Shown here in pieces: positions 9,086 to 17,127 of a stretch of DNA of 25,530 nucleotides (its first letter is position 1; every line of letters starts with the position of its first letter). The translations under genes were made by a program, and so were the position numbers. The notes under the pieces were generated by a model. It saw nothing but the letters and a program-made list of their open reading frames with translations, was not told the origin of the DNA and made no database searches. Source of the DNA: Polyangiaceae bacterium (GTDB taxonomy: Bacteria; Myxococcota; Polyangia; Polyangiales; Polyangiaceae); assembly GCA_025936205.1 (NCBI GenBank), contig JAICTU010000059.1:1-25530 (forward strand), given 5' to 3'.

Positions 9086-9550
9086 ATGGCTTCCGATCTC
9101 GCCAGCAAGACTTGTGTCCCGTGCCGGGGTGGCGTTCCACCGCTCAGCATGGATGTCGCCAGCCGCCTGATGGAGCAACTCGATGGCTGGCAATTCGAGC
9201 AAGGTCACCTCGCCAAGAGCTACTACTTTGCGGACTTCGGGAGCGCGCTCGAGTTCGTCAACAAGATCGGCAACATCTCGGAGCAGCAAGGCCACCACCC
9301 GGACATCTACATGACCTGGGGAAAGGTGAGCCTCGAGATCTGGACGCACAAGATCGACGGCCTCACCGAGAGTGATTTCATCCTCGCTGCCAAGTTCGAT
9401 GAAATCCCGGTGCCGAAGCAGGATCGACCTGCTTCGCGCGGCGGTGACGACGACGGCGACGACGATGGCGATCAGGCGGAGCAGGGCTTCGATGACGGCG
9501 GCGGCGCCGAAGATTTCGAGAGCGAAGAAGACTTCGACGACTCGGAATGA
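9086..9550 (+). CDS. Pterin-4a-carbinolamine dehydratase with acidic C-terminal tail
   Basis: A 154-residue protein; ATG 9086 is chosen because the family's CVPC-x-GGVPPL N-terminal block follows at once (residues 10-20), with AGGA immediately upstream. The dehydratase (PCD/DCoH/PhhB) removes water from 4a-hydroxytetrahydrobiopterin to recycle the pterin cofactor of aromatic amino-acid hydroxylases. The three catalytic histidines are visible: His70-His71 in GHHPDI and His88 in EIWTHK, with TESDF closing the motif. The usual family length is about 100 residues. Here residues about 115-154 form an extra tail made almost only of Asp, Glu and Gly, probably disordered. No hydroxylase gene is nearby, so its pathway partner must be elsewhere, or the protein has another role (a pterin step of another pathway, or the protein-binding role known for DCoH). 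Confidence 0.92.
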   Translation: MASDLASKTCVPCRGGVPPLSMDVASRLMEQLDGWQFEQGHLAKSYYFADFGSALEFVNKIGNISEQQGHHPDIYMTWGKVSLEIWTHKIDGLTESDFILAAKFDEIPVPKQDRPASRGGDDDGDDDGDQAEQGFDDGGGAEDFESEEDFDDSE

Positions 9551-9564
9551 CTCTTTGCGCGTAG

Positions 9565-9578
9565 CCCCCCGACGGGGG
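9565..9578 (+). terminator. Weak hairpin after the dehydratase gene
   Basis: CCCCC..GGGGG with a short loop (CGAC or GAC) begins 14 bases after the stop codon. The stem is only 5 bp and there is no T-run, so the call is tentative. It separates the dehydratase from the liv operon. Confidence 0.35.
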
Positions 9579-9643
9579 TGGGCGTGACCCGTGAGCGGGC
9601 AGCACCTGGTAGCGGCCACCTGGGCCGACTACACTCGGCGGCC

Positions 9644-10870
9644 ATGACGGCGTTCAAGCTGTGGTGGGCCGGTCTCTGTTTGTCGCTCGGTGTGCTGCTC
9701 GCCTGCGAGTCCAAGAAAGTGGAATCTGCGCCGGGAGCGGCGCTGCAGCCTGCGCCCCCGGCGGCCGAGGTTGGCCCGATCAAGATCGGGCTGATCGCTC
9801 CGTTCTCTGGCCCGTTCGCGGGCATGGGGAAACAGGTCGAGGGCGGAGTGCGCGCCTACCTCGACCAGCACGGTACCAAGGTTGCGGGGCGCGAGATCCA
9901 GCTGCTGGTCAAGGACGTGACGGGTGTCGCGCCCGACGTGGCAAAGAGTCTGGCGCAGGGGCTGCTCGTCCGGGACAAGGTCGACTTCCTCGCCGGTTTC
10001 GTGCTGACGCCCAACGCGCTGGCGGTGGCCCCGCTGGCCACCGAGGCGAAGAAGCCGATGGTGGTGATGAACGCGGCCACCTCGGTGATCACCACCAAGT
10101 CGCCCTATGTGGTGCGTGTCTCCTTCACGCTGCCTCAGGTTTCGGCCCCGCTCGCGACCTGGGCCGCCAAGAACGGCATCAAGTCCGTCTATACGCTGGT
10201 CTCCGACTATGCGCCGGGGGCCGATGCCGAGGCCCAGTTCAAGAAGACGTTCGAGGCCGCGGGCGGCAAGATCTCCGATTCGGTGCGCGTGCCCGTCCAG
10301 AATCCGGACTTCGCGCCTTACGTCCAGCGCATCAAGGATGCCAAGCCGGAGGCGGTGTTCATCTTCGTGCCCGCAGGAGCCCAGGGCACGGCCTTCCTGA
10401 AGGAGTTCCAGGCACGAGGTCTGGCTCAGCAGGGCATCCGGGTGATTGCCACCGGTGACGTGACCGAGGACCAGGAGTTGCCCGCGATGGGCTCGGCAGC
10501 GCTCGGAGTGGTCACCACGCACCACTACTCCGCGGCGCACGAGTCGCCGGAGAATGCTGCCTTCAAGCAGGCCTTCGCCAAGGTGACCGGCGGCCAGGTG
10601 CGGCCGAACTTCATGGCCGTGGGCGGTTATGACGGGATGGCGGCGATCACCAAGGTGATCGAGAAGCTGGGCGGGAAGCTCGATGGTGAGGCGGCCATGG
10701 CTGCGTTCAAGGGGCTCGCGCTCGATAGCCCGCGCGGGCCGATCCGCATCGATCCGGAAACCCGTGACGTGATTCAGACCGTCTACGTGCGCAAGGTCGA
10801 GCAGCGCCCGGATGGCTTCTACAACGTCGAGTTCGACCACTTTGACGAGCAAAAAGATCCGGGTAAGTGA
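9644..10870 (+). CDS. livK: Branched-chain amino-acid-type ABC transporter substrate-binding lipoprotein
   Basis: A 408-residue periplasmic solute receptor. ATG 9644 is preferred over the longer frame because it gives a lipoprotein signal (LWWAGLCLSLGVLLAC) with lipidated Cys21, followed by a Pro/Ala-rich linker. The mature part carries the type-1 periplasmic binding fold: IKIGLIAPFSGPFAGMGKQV, VDFLAGFVLTPNALAV, VVMNAATSVITTKSPYVVRV, and VGGYDGMAAITKVIEKLGG near the end. Anchoring by a lipid rather than free diffusion is unusual next to E. coli LivJ/LivK. It is first in a five-gene operon with a 9-base gap to livH. Ligands of this family include Leu/Ile/Val, aromatic acids, amides and urea, and the ligand cannot be read from the sequence. 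Confidence 0.93.
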   Translation: MTAFKLWWAGLCLSLGVLLACESKKVESAPGAALQPAPPAAEVGPIKIGLIAPFSGPFAGMGKQVEGGVRAYLDQHGTKVAGREIQLLVKDVTGVAPDVAKSLAQGLLVRDKVDFLAGFVLTPNALAVAPLATEAKKPMVVMNAATSVITTKSPYVVRVSFTLPQVSAPLATWAAKNGIKSVYTLVSDYAPGADAEAQFKKTFEAAGGKISDSVRVPVQNPDFAPYVQRIKDAKPEAVFIFVPAGAQGTAFLKEFQARGLAQQGIRVIATGDVTEDQELPAMGSAALGVVTTHHYSAAHESPENAAFKQAFAKVTGGQVRPNFMAVGGYDGMAAITKVIEKLGGKLDGEAAMAAFKGLALDSPRGPIRIDPETRDVIQTVYVRKVEQRPDGFYNVEFDHFDEQKDPGK

Positions 10871-10879
10871 TCCTTTGCC

Positions 10880-11740
10880 GTGAGTTTTCTCGGCGTCGCT
10901 TTCGACGGCATCGCGTACGGTAGCCTGCTGTTCCTGATCAGCGTGGGGTTGTCCATCACGCTGGGGTTGATGAATTTCGTCAACCTGGCGCACGGGGCCT
11001 TCGCCATGTTCGGCGGTTACTGCAGCGTCTGGCTCACGCAGGCGTGGGGGCTGCCGTTTCTGGCGACGCTGCCCTGCGTGTGCCTGGCGGGGGCCGGTGT
11101 GGGGGCGCTCGCGGAGCGCCTGCTGTACCGGCGCTTGTACCGCTCGAGCCATCTGGACCAGGTGTTGTTCAGCATCGGGTTGACCTTCATGGCGGTGGCG
11201 GCCGCCACCTACTTCTGGGGGCCGACCCAGCAGCGCGTGGAGCTGCCGGGGATGCTGCGCGGACAGATCCGCGTGCTCGGGCTCGAACTCGGCGCCTACC
11301 GGGCCTTCCTGATCGCGCTCGTGCTGCTGATCAGCTGGGGGCTCACCGCCCTGATCGAGCGCACCCGTTTCGGTGCCCAGCTGCGAGCCGCCGTCGACAA
11401 TGCCGCGGTCTCGGCCGGTCTCGGCATCCCGGTGGAGCGGGTGTTTTGCCTCGCCTTCGCGCTGGGCAGCGCGCTCGCCGCGCTGGGCGGCGCGCTGGCG
11501 GTCGAATTGCTCGGGCTGGAGCCGGGCTTCGCGTTCGAGTACCTGGTGTACTTCCTGCTGGTCGTGAGCGTCGGGGGCGCGGGCAGCGTGCGCGGCACTG
11601 CCCTGGCAGCGATCGCGCTCGGCTTGTGCGACGTGGCGGGCAAGTACTACGTGCCGCAGCTCGGCGCCTTCATCCTGTACGTGCTGATGATCGTGCTCTT
11701 GATGGCGTTCCCCGCCGGTCTGCGCGGGCGGCAAGCGTGA
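10880..11740 (+). CDS. livH: Branched-chain amino-acid ABC transporter permease LivH
   Basis: A 286-residue inner-membrane permease beginning at GTG 10880, 9 bases after livK. The N-terminal block GIAYGSLLFLISVGLSITLG followed by LMNFVNLAHGAFAMFGGY is the LivH signature, and a further six or so hydrophobic helices follow. The cytoplasmic loop contacting the ATPases is around ALIERTRFGAQLRAAVDNAA, then GIPVERVF. The C-terminal GLRGRQA is positively charged. The stop overlaps the start of livM by four bases (GTGA), which suggests translational coupling and matched production of the two permease halves. Confidence 0.95.
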   Translation: MSFLGVAFDGIAYGSLLFLISVGLSITLGLMNFVNLAHGAFAMFGGYCSVWLTQAWGLPFLATLPCVCLAGAGVGALAERLLYRRLYRSSHLDQVLFSIGLTFMAVAAATYFWGPTQQRVELPGMLRGQIRVLGLELGAYRAFLIALVLLISWGLTALIERTRFGAQLRAAVDNAAVSAGLGIPVERVFCLAFALGSALAALGGALAVELLGLEPGFAFEYLVYFLLVVSVGGAGSVRGTALAAIALGLCDVAGKYYVPQLGAFILYVLMIVLLMAFPAGLRGRQA

Positions 11741-12714
11741 GCTCGGTGCCGCGCGGGGCGCGCGACCTGGCGATCTGGTTGCTGCCGTTGCTGGCCTTCT
11801 TCGCCGTTCCCGACTACCTGGTGCTGGGCAGCCAGATCTTGATCGCGGGCTTGTTCGCGCTCTCGCTGGACGTCTGTCTCGGTTATGCCGGCATCGTCTC
11901 GCTCGGACATGCCAGCTTCTTCGGCGTCGGCGCGTACACCGCGGGGCTGCTGGCTGTCCACGGCTGGCACGAGCCGCTGAGCGCGCTGTGCGCCGGGAGC
12001 CTCGCAGCCGCGCTGGTCGGGCTGCTTACCAGCTTTCTGGTGGTCGATCACCAGGGGCTGACGCGGCTGATGGTGACCCTCGGCATCGGCTTTTCATTAC
12101 ACGAGGCTGCCAACCGTGCCTCATCGGTCACCGGCGGTACGGATGGGCTCTCCAGCCTCGAGCTCTCGCCACTGCTCGGCGTGTTTCGCTTCGAGCTCTC
12201 CGGCAAAACGGCGTACGGGTACTGCGCCGTCGTGGCCTTGCTCTCGTTCCTGCTGGTGCGGCGCCTGGCAGACTCGCCCTTTGGGCTGGCGTTGCTCGGG
12301 CTGCGTGAGAACGCCGCGCGCATGCCGGCGCTGGGCGTGCCGGTGCGGCGGCGGCTGGTGGCGGCCTACACCCTGGCGGCGGCGCTGGCCGGCGTCGCGG
12401 GAGCGCTGAGCGCTCAGACGACGGGCTTCGTCGGCCTGGAGTCGCTCGCCTTCGAGCGTTCGGCGAGCGTGTTGATCATGCTGGTGCTGGGCGGCTCGGG
12501 GCGTTTGTACGGCGGATTTCTGGGTAGCGCGGTGTTTCTAGGCCTGCAGCACCTGCTCTCGGAGCAGAGCCCCGCCTTCTGGCAGTTCTGGCTGGGGGCC
12601 TTGGTCGTGGCGCTGGCCTTCGCCTCGCGGGGTGGGCTGCTCGGGGGGCTGGACATGCTGCGCCGCGCCCTGCGGTCTCGCAGTGCCGTTGCCCGGGCAG
12701 GAGGGGAGGCGTGA
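11737..12714 (+). CDS. livM: Branched-chain amino-acid ABC transporter permease LivM
   Basis: A 325-residue permease. The reading frame is open far upstream, but the real start is GTG 11737, which overlaps the livH stop and begins right before the first hydrophobic segment (LAIWLLPLLAFFAVPDYLVL). The LivM hallmarks GLFALSLDVCLGYAGIVSLG, then HASFFGVGAYTAG, and the loop FGLALLGLRENAARMPALGV are present. Eight or more hydrophobic helices are visible. It pairs with LivH to form the membrane channel. The stop overlaps the livG start by four bases. Confidence 0.95.
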   Translation: MSSVPRGARDLAIWLLPLLAFFAVPDYLVLGSQILIAGLFALSLDVCLGYAGIVSLGHASFFGVGAYTAGLLAVHGWHEPLSALCAGSLAAALVGLLTSFLVVDHQGLTRLMVTLGIGFSLHEAANRASSVTGGTDGLSSLELSPLLGVFRFELSGKTAYGYCAVVALLSFLLVRRLADSPFGLALLGLRENAARMPALGVPVRRRLVAAYTLAAALAGVAGALSAQTTGFVGLESLAFERSASVLIMLVLGGSGRLYGGFLGSAVFLGLQHLLSEQSPAFWQFWLGALVVALAFASRGGLLGGLDMLRRALRSRSAVARAGGEA

Positions 12715-13460
12715 ACGCCGCGTTGCGCGCCGTCGGGCTGTGCAAGCGCTTCGGCGACTTTCAGGCCAACGATGGTGTCTCGCTGGAGATCGCGGCGGGC
12801 GCTCGCCACGCGCTGATCGGTCCGAACGGTGCCGGCAAGACCACGCTGGTGAACTTGCTCACGGGCGTATACGCGCCCAGCGCCGGCGACGTGTATCTGG
12901 ATTCCGAGCGCGTCACTGCGCTCGCGCAGCACGAACGGGTGCAGCGCGGGCTGGCGCGGACGTTTCAGATCAACCAGCTGTTTGGCGGGCTCAGCGTGCT
13001 CGAGTCCGTGCTGATCGCGATCTGCCAGCGGCATGGACTCGGCGGCCGCGTCTTTCGTAGCCTGCGCAGCCTCGACGAGCCGCGGCGCGAAGCGTGGGGC
13101 TTGCTCGAGCGCCTGCGCCTGGCGGACGAGGCGGAGCGGCTCACTCGCGAGTTGGCGTACGGCAAGCAACGCCTGCTCGAGCTCGCGCTCGGCCTCGCCA
13201 CCCGCCCGCGGGTGCTGATCTTGGATGAGCCGGCGTCCGGCATCCCCGCCGCCGAGAGCCGTGAGATGTTCGAGGTGATCGCCGCGCTGCCGCGTGAGGT
13301 GACGGTGCTGTTCATCGAGCACGACATGGATCTGGTGTTTCGCTTCGCCGAGCGAATCAGCGTGCTGGTCGCCGGGCGCCTGCTGGTCGAGGGCGCGCCG
13401 GACAGGATCGCTCAGGACGCGCGGGTCCGAGAGGTCTACCTGGGCGAGGGCGAGCCGTGA
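12711..13460 (+). CDS. livG: Branched-chain amino-acid ABC transporter ATPase LivG
   Basis: A 249-residue ATP-binding subunit starting at GTG 12711. Walker A is GPNGAGKT (residues 37-44). The signature motif is LAYGKQR (148-154), close to the LAYGQQR found in E. coli LivG rather than the generic LSGGQ. Walker B is VLILDEP (168-174), followed by ASGIP and the switch His in FIEHDM. The Q-loop region reads ARTFQINQLFGGLSVLESV, typical of LivG. It hydrolyses ATP as a dimer with LivF on the cytoplasmic side of LivHM. It overlaps both neighbours by four bases. Confidence 0.96.
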   Translation: MNAALRAVGLCKRFGDFQANDGVSLEIAAGARHALIGPNGAGKTTLVNLLTGVYAPSAGDVYLDSERVTALAQHERVQRGLARTFQINQLFGGLSVLESVLIAICQRHGLGGRVFRSLRSLDEPRREAWGLLERLRLADEAERLTRELAYGKQRLLELALGLATRPRVLILDEPASGIPAAESREMFEVIAALPREVTVLFIEHDMDLVFRFAERISVLVAGRLLVEGAPDRIAQDARVREVYLGEGEP

Positions 13461-14173
13461 GCGAGGCAGGGAAGGAGGCTCTGCTGGAGGTGCGGGGCTT
13501 GCGGGCGGGCTACGGGGCGTCGGTGGTGCTGGAAGACATCTCTTTCTCGCTGCGGGCTGGGGGTAGCCTGGCGCTCCTGGGGCGCAACGGCACCGGCAAG
13601 ACCACGCTGCTCACCACGCTGATGGGGCTCACCCGGCAGCACGGCGGCTCGATCCGCTGCAAGGGGCGCGAGATCAGCGCGCGCCCCAGCGTCGAGCGGG
13701 CCCGCCTGGGGATCGGCTGGGTGCCGCAAGAGCGCGCGGTGTTCCCCTCGCTCAGCGTGCACGAGCACCTGCTGGCGGTGGCGCGCCCGGGAGCCTGGGA
13801 CGCGGAGCGCGCATACCAGCTGTTTCCCTCGCTGGCGGCGCGCAAGCCGAACCTCGGCCATCAGCTCTCCGGCGGCGAGCAGCAGATGCTCGCCATCGCG
13901 CGCGCGCTGGTGACCAATCCCGAGCTACTGCTCCTGGACGAACCGATGGAGGGGCTCGCGCCCGTGATCGTGCAGGAGCTCACGCGCGTCCTTCGCCAGC
14001 TGCTGACGCAGGGTGATCTGGCGGTGGTGCTGGTCGAGCAGCATGCGCGGCTGGCGCTGGAGCTCACCGAGCGCGTGCTGGTGCTCGATCGCGGCTGCAT
14101 CGTGTACCGCGGAGCCAGCGCGGAGCTCGCTCGCGATGTCGAGCTGCAGCGGCGCTTGCTGGCCTTGGCATGA
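13457..14173 (+). CDS. livF: Branched-chain amino-acid ABC transporter ATPase LivF
   Basis: A 238-residue ATP-binding subunit starting at GTG 13457, overlapping livG by four bases. Walker A is GRNGTGKT (42-49), the Q-loop region is IGWVPQERAVFPSLSVHEHL, the signature is LSGGEQQMLAIARAL, Walker B is LLLLDEP followed by MEGLAP, and the switch His is in LVEQHA. The MEGLAPVIVQEL block is the LivF hallmark. It is the last gene of the importer operon. The 162 bases that follow hold no gene and no strong hairpin that I can see before phoD. Confidence 0.96.
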   Translation: MSEAGKEALLEVRGLRAGYGASVVLEDISFSLRAGGSLALLGRNGTGKTTLLTTLMGLTRQHGGSIRCKGREISARPSVERARLGIGWVPQERAVFPSLSVHEHLLAVARPGAWDAERAYQLFPSLAARKPNLGHQLSGGEQQMLAIARALVTNPELLLLDEPMEGLAPVIVQELTRVLRQLLTQGDLAVVLVEQHARLALELTERVLVLDRGCIVYRGASAELARDVELQRRLLALA

Positions 14174-14335
14174 GTCTCGCCGATCGCGGTCGCAGGAGGC
14201 CCCGTCTGCGCACTTGGCCGCGAGCTTGCTCACGATTTGAGCCGCCCCGGCACAGGCGTGGATGTAGGCGAGCGAAGGCCCGCAGCACTTTCCGTTGTTT
14301 CGCGCCACAGGCTGCGGCTAGCATACCGCCGGTCC

Positions 14336-15937
14336 ATGAGCTTGACGCGGCGGCGGTTTCTGGAGCGGGTAGCGCCGCTCGGTGTGCTCACGCTCTTTCC
14401 AGCGTGCGGGCAATCCGAGTCGGGCTCGCGCGCCACGCCGGCAGGGCTCAATGCCAACCCCTTCGCTCACGGCGTGGCCAGCGGTGACCCGCTCGCCGAC
14501 GCCGTCATCCTCTGGACGAGAGTCACCCCGCCGGCGCAGCAGATGACGAGCATCGACGTCGAGTGGCGCATCGCGCGCGACGCGCAGTGGATAAACATCG
14601 TTGCGAGCGGCAGCGCGCAGGCGGATATCGACGGCGACTTCACGGTCAAGGTCGACGTGAGCAGCCTGGAGCCCGCCACTACCTACTACTATGACTTTGC
14701 CGCGCTCGGCGCCCGCTCCCGGGTCGGGCGCACGCGGACCCTGCCGCGTGGGGCCGCCGACAGAGCGCGCATCGCCGTGGTGTGTTGCGCCAACTACCCG
14801 GCGGGCTTCTTCAATGCCTATCGTCTGGTGGCGGAGCGAGCCGATCTCGATCTGGTGCTGCACCTGGGCGATTATCTGTACGAATACGGCAACGGCACCT
14901 TCGGCGACGGCAGCGCCATCAACCGCGTGCCGCAGCCCGACCGGGAGACGGTCTCGCTCGACGAGTACCGGCAGCGCCACGCTCAGTACAAGCTGGACCC
15001 CGACCTGCAAGAGGCGCATCGTCAGCACCCCTTCATCGCGATCTGGGACGACCACGAGGTGGCGAACAACGCCTACCGGGACGGTGCGGCCAACCACCAA
15101 CCCGACAGTGAAGGGGACTGGGCGCAGCGCAAGGCCGCAGCGATGCAGGCCTACTTCGAATGGATGCCGATCCGAGCGCCAGTCGCGGGCCAGGTCGAGC
15201 GCGTCTACCGCAGCTTCAGCTACGGAGATCTGTTCGATCTCTTGTTGCTGGACACCCGCTACGATCGCGACGCGCGGCTCGCCGGGAACTGCGACCCGGT
15301 CACTCTGGCCGACCCCAACCGCCGCTTGCTCGGCGCCGAGCAGGAGCAATGGCTGCTCTCGGCGCTCTCCGCGTCGCAGAGCCGAGGCACACGCTGGCGC
15401 CTGCTCGGCCAGCAAGTGATGTTCGCGCAGCTCTCGAATGCCGCCAAGGGTTGCGTGGAGCTGCCCGATCAGTGGGACGGATATCCGTTTGCGCGCGAGC
15501 GCTTGCTCGAGGCCTTCGAGGCCGGGATCGACAACGTGGTGATCCTGACGGGCGATGCGCACTCGTCCTGGGCCTTCGACATCGCAGCCGATCCCTTCGA
15601 CTCCGAGCGATACTCGAGCGCGACGGGGCAGGGCAGCCTGGCCGTCGAGTTCGTTGCGCCCGGCGTCACGTCGCCGGGGCCGGCCGGCGATGCGCAGGCG
15701 ATGCTCGCCTCGCATCCGCATCTCAAGTTCACCAACCTGACCCGGCGCGGCTACGTCGTGTTGGATGTCGACGCTCAGCGCGCTCGAGCGGAATGGTACT
15801 TCGTGCGCAGCGTGGCCGAGCCGCTGGCGCAAGAGGAGCTCGGGGCGGTCTATCAGGTCGCGCTGGGCGACAAGCACCTGACGCAAGCCGATGCTGCATC
15901 CCAACCCAGGGCCAGCGCCCCGAGTCCGGCGCCCTGA
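14336..15937 (+). CDS. phoD: PhoD-family alkaline phosphatase/phosphodiesterase, Tat-exported
   Basis: A 533-residue metallo-phosphoesterase. ATG 14336 is chosen because it puts a twin-arginine signal at the N-terminus (SLTRRRFLERVAPLGVLTLF, then PACG); the frame is open further upstream. The Cys in PAC might also be lipidated, although the lipobox is poor. The PhoD N-terminal beta domain starts at NPFAHGVASGDPLADAVILW (residues about 40-60). The metal-site motifs are HLGDYLYEYG (Asp179), IWDDHEVANN (Asp238/Asp239/His240) and LTGDAHSSW (Asp407/His409). PhoD enzymes use Ca and Fe and cleave phosphomono- and diesters, including teichoic acid or phospholipid-derived phosphate, outside the cytoplasm; the substrate here is inferred. 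Such genes are often phosphate-starvation induced, but I see no clear Pho box. The stop lies only 2 bases from the stop of the convergent lipoprotein gene. Confidence 0.95.
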   Translation: MSLTRRRFLERVAPLGVLTLFPACGQSESGSRATPAGLNANPFAHGVASGDPLADAVILWTRVTPPAQQMTSIDVEWRIARDAQWINIVASGSAQADIDGDFTVKVDVSSLEPATTYYYDFAALGARSRVGRTRTLPRGAADRARIAVVCCANYPAGFFNAYRLVAERADLDLVLHLGDYLYEYGNGTFGDGSAINRVPQPDRETVSLDEYRQRHAQYKLDPDLQEAHRQHPFIAIWDDHEVANNAYRDGAANHQPDSEGDWAQRKAAAMQAYFEWMPIRAPVAGQVERVYRSFSYGDLFDLLLLDTRYDRDARLAGNCDPVTLADPNRRLLGAEQEQWLLSALSASQSRGTRWRLLGQQVMFAQLSNAAKGCVELPDQWDGYPFARERLLEAFEAGIDNVVILTGDAHSSWAFDIAADPFDSERYSSATGQGSLAVEFVAPGVTSPGPAGDAQAMLASHPHLKFTNLTRRGYVVLDVDAQRARAEWYFVRSVAEPLAQEELGAVYQVALGDKHLTQADAASQPRASAPSPAP

Positions 15938-15939
15938 GT

Positions 15940-16845
15940 TCAGCGCGTGGAGACCCCGGCCTGGTAGGGCGCCGCGCCGAGGGCGAAGCAATAGAAGCCG
16001 CCGTATCCGCCTGCGCCCCCCACGCGGAAATCGTTCTGCGGCGCCGAGGTGCCGCCGTTGGTGCGGCCGCCGCGCTCGCAGCCGTTGACCGTGTGCTCGC
16101 TGATCCAGTGTCGACCCTGGATGTTGCTGCGGGGCCAGGAATGACCGACGGGCACCTGTCCGCCGGTCGCCATGATGCCGCCGGGCTGCCCGCGCACGTC
16201 GACCGACGTCCAGTCGAGGCAGGTGGCGATGCGCCCGCCGGCGCCATCGTCGAACAGCCTGCCGCTCAGATTGGACCCGGTCAGGGTGTCGTGATTGTCG
16301 ATGCCCGCCCCGCCGATATCTTCGCCGTTCTCGCCCGTAAACATGTCAGCCAGGCGCGGATCGGCCCCGCGGGGCCGGCCCTCTTTGGCATCGACCGGCA
16401 TCAACCCGGCGAGGTCATCGGCCAGCTTGTAGCCGCGAAAATCGTACCAGGGCCCTGAGCCGATGCGATCGATTGCATCCACGCGCTCGCCCTCCACCTC
16501 GCCGGAGGAGCTGAGGAAAGCGCGCCAGGTCTTCAGATCGCCCGGATTCGATTGCTGAGCGAGCAGCGTGCAGATCTCGTCGGCTCCGCGCAGTCCGCCG
16601 AAGTTGCCGCCAAAGCCCGTCGCGGGGTCGGGCGCTGGCGAGTAGCGCCCGGCGGGCAAGCTCAGCAGCCCCTTCTCCGTGGTGACAAAGAAGCTGAAGT
16701 ACGGCCGCGGACCGAGATCGCGACGGGCCGCTTCGTTAAAGGGTGGGATCACGGAGGACGTACCGTTGCCTGCGCCGTCGCCGCCGCAGGCCACGAGCAG
16801 CAGTGCGAACCATGCGAGCAGAGCCAAGCCCCGAGTCTTTTCCAC
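15940..16845 (-). CDS. Lipoprotein with endostatin/DUF1554-like C-type-lectin-type domain
   Basis: A 301-residue protein read from GTG 16845. Its N-terminus (GLALLAWFALLLVACGGDG) is a lipoprotein signal with lipobox LVAC, followed by a short Gly/Ser/Asn linker. The block GGNFGGLRGADEICTLLAQ, then LKTWRAFLSSSG, then GSGPWYDFRGYKLADDLAGL resembles the start of the secreted endostatin-like/DUF1554 domain of bacterial lipoproteins, where a 'GAD..C' element is followed by 'W+A+LS'. A later block has WTSVD, HSWPR, HWISEHTVNGCERGG and GGYGGFYCFAL, with Cys residues placed to form disulfides as in C-type-lectin folds. The ligand is unknown. It is convergent with phoD (2-base gap) and divergent from the giant Cys-rich lipoprotein gene, so they share a 5' regulatory region. 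Confidence 0.75.
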   Translation of the reverse strand: MEKTRGLALLAWFALLLVACGGDGAGNGTSSVIPPFNEAARRDLGPRPYFSFFVTTEKGLLSLPAGRYSPAPDPATGFGGNFGGLRGADEICTLLAQQSNPGDLKTWRAFLSSSGEVEGERVDAIDRIGSGPWYDFRGYKLADDLAGLMPVDAKEGRPRGADPRLADMFTGENGEDIGGAGIDNHDTLTGSNLSGRLFDDGAGGRIATCLDWTSVDVRGQPGGIMATGGQVPVGHSWPRSNIQGRHWISEHTVNGCERGGRTNGGTSAPQNDFRVGGAGGYGGFYCFALGAAPYQAGVSTR

Positions 16846-17013
16846 CGTGAGCGAGCTTAGCAGCTTCAGGTGGGGCGGCCGATGCCCTCTCGATGGTCAC
16901 CGACGACGTGGGTTGCGGGGGGTGTCTCCGGTGACTGCGGTTGCGGTTTGCCCCGCGTCCCCGTTCCACTGGGTTATCGCTGCGGCGTAAGAGATACGGG
17001 TCGGTCGGGTGGC

Positions 17014-17043
17014 TAGACGTGGACGACTCGATTCGTGTATAAG
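17014..17043 (+). promoter_or_regulatory. Promoter of the giant Cys-rich lipoprotein gene
   Basis: TAGACG (17014-17019; 4 of 6 to -35) and TATAAG (17038-17043; 5 of 6 to -10) lie 18 bases apart. Transcription would begin near 17050, which means the GTG at 17035 cannot be the translation start and points to ATG 17062 or TTG 17128. The rest of the 282-base divergent region (16846-17127) shows no gene; the facing minus-strand promoter was not identified. Confidence 0.5.
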
Positions 17044-17127
17044 CAGACGTTTAGTCTGTGGATGTGGAAACGGCGGGGACGGGTCGCGCCTTGGTGCTCC
17101 CGCTTTCAACACGAGTCGAGGTGTCGA

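Noticed and set aside
9629..11734. A 701-residue minus-strand open frame
   Set aside because: It runs antisense to livK and livH, whose families are unmistakable. The composition (His, Arg, Gln, Asp) is typical of a shadow frame.
11044..11736. Upstream extension of the livM frame to 556 residues
   Set aside because: The extra part lies in another frame of livH and reads as Arg/Ala-rich shadow; the GTG at 11737 begins right before the first LivM membrane segment.
14318..15991. A 557-residue minus-strand open frame over phoD
   Set aside because: The plus-strand PhoD motifs are complete; the reverse frame shows no family signature.
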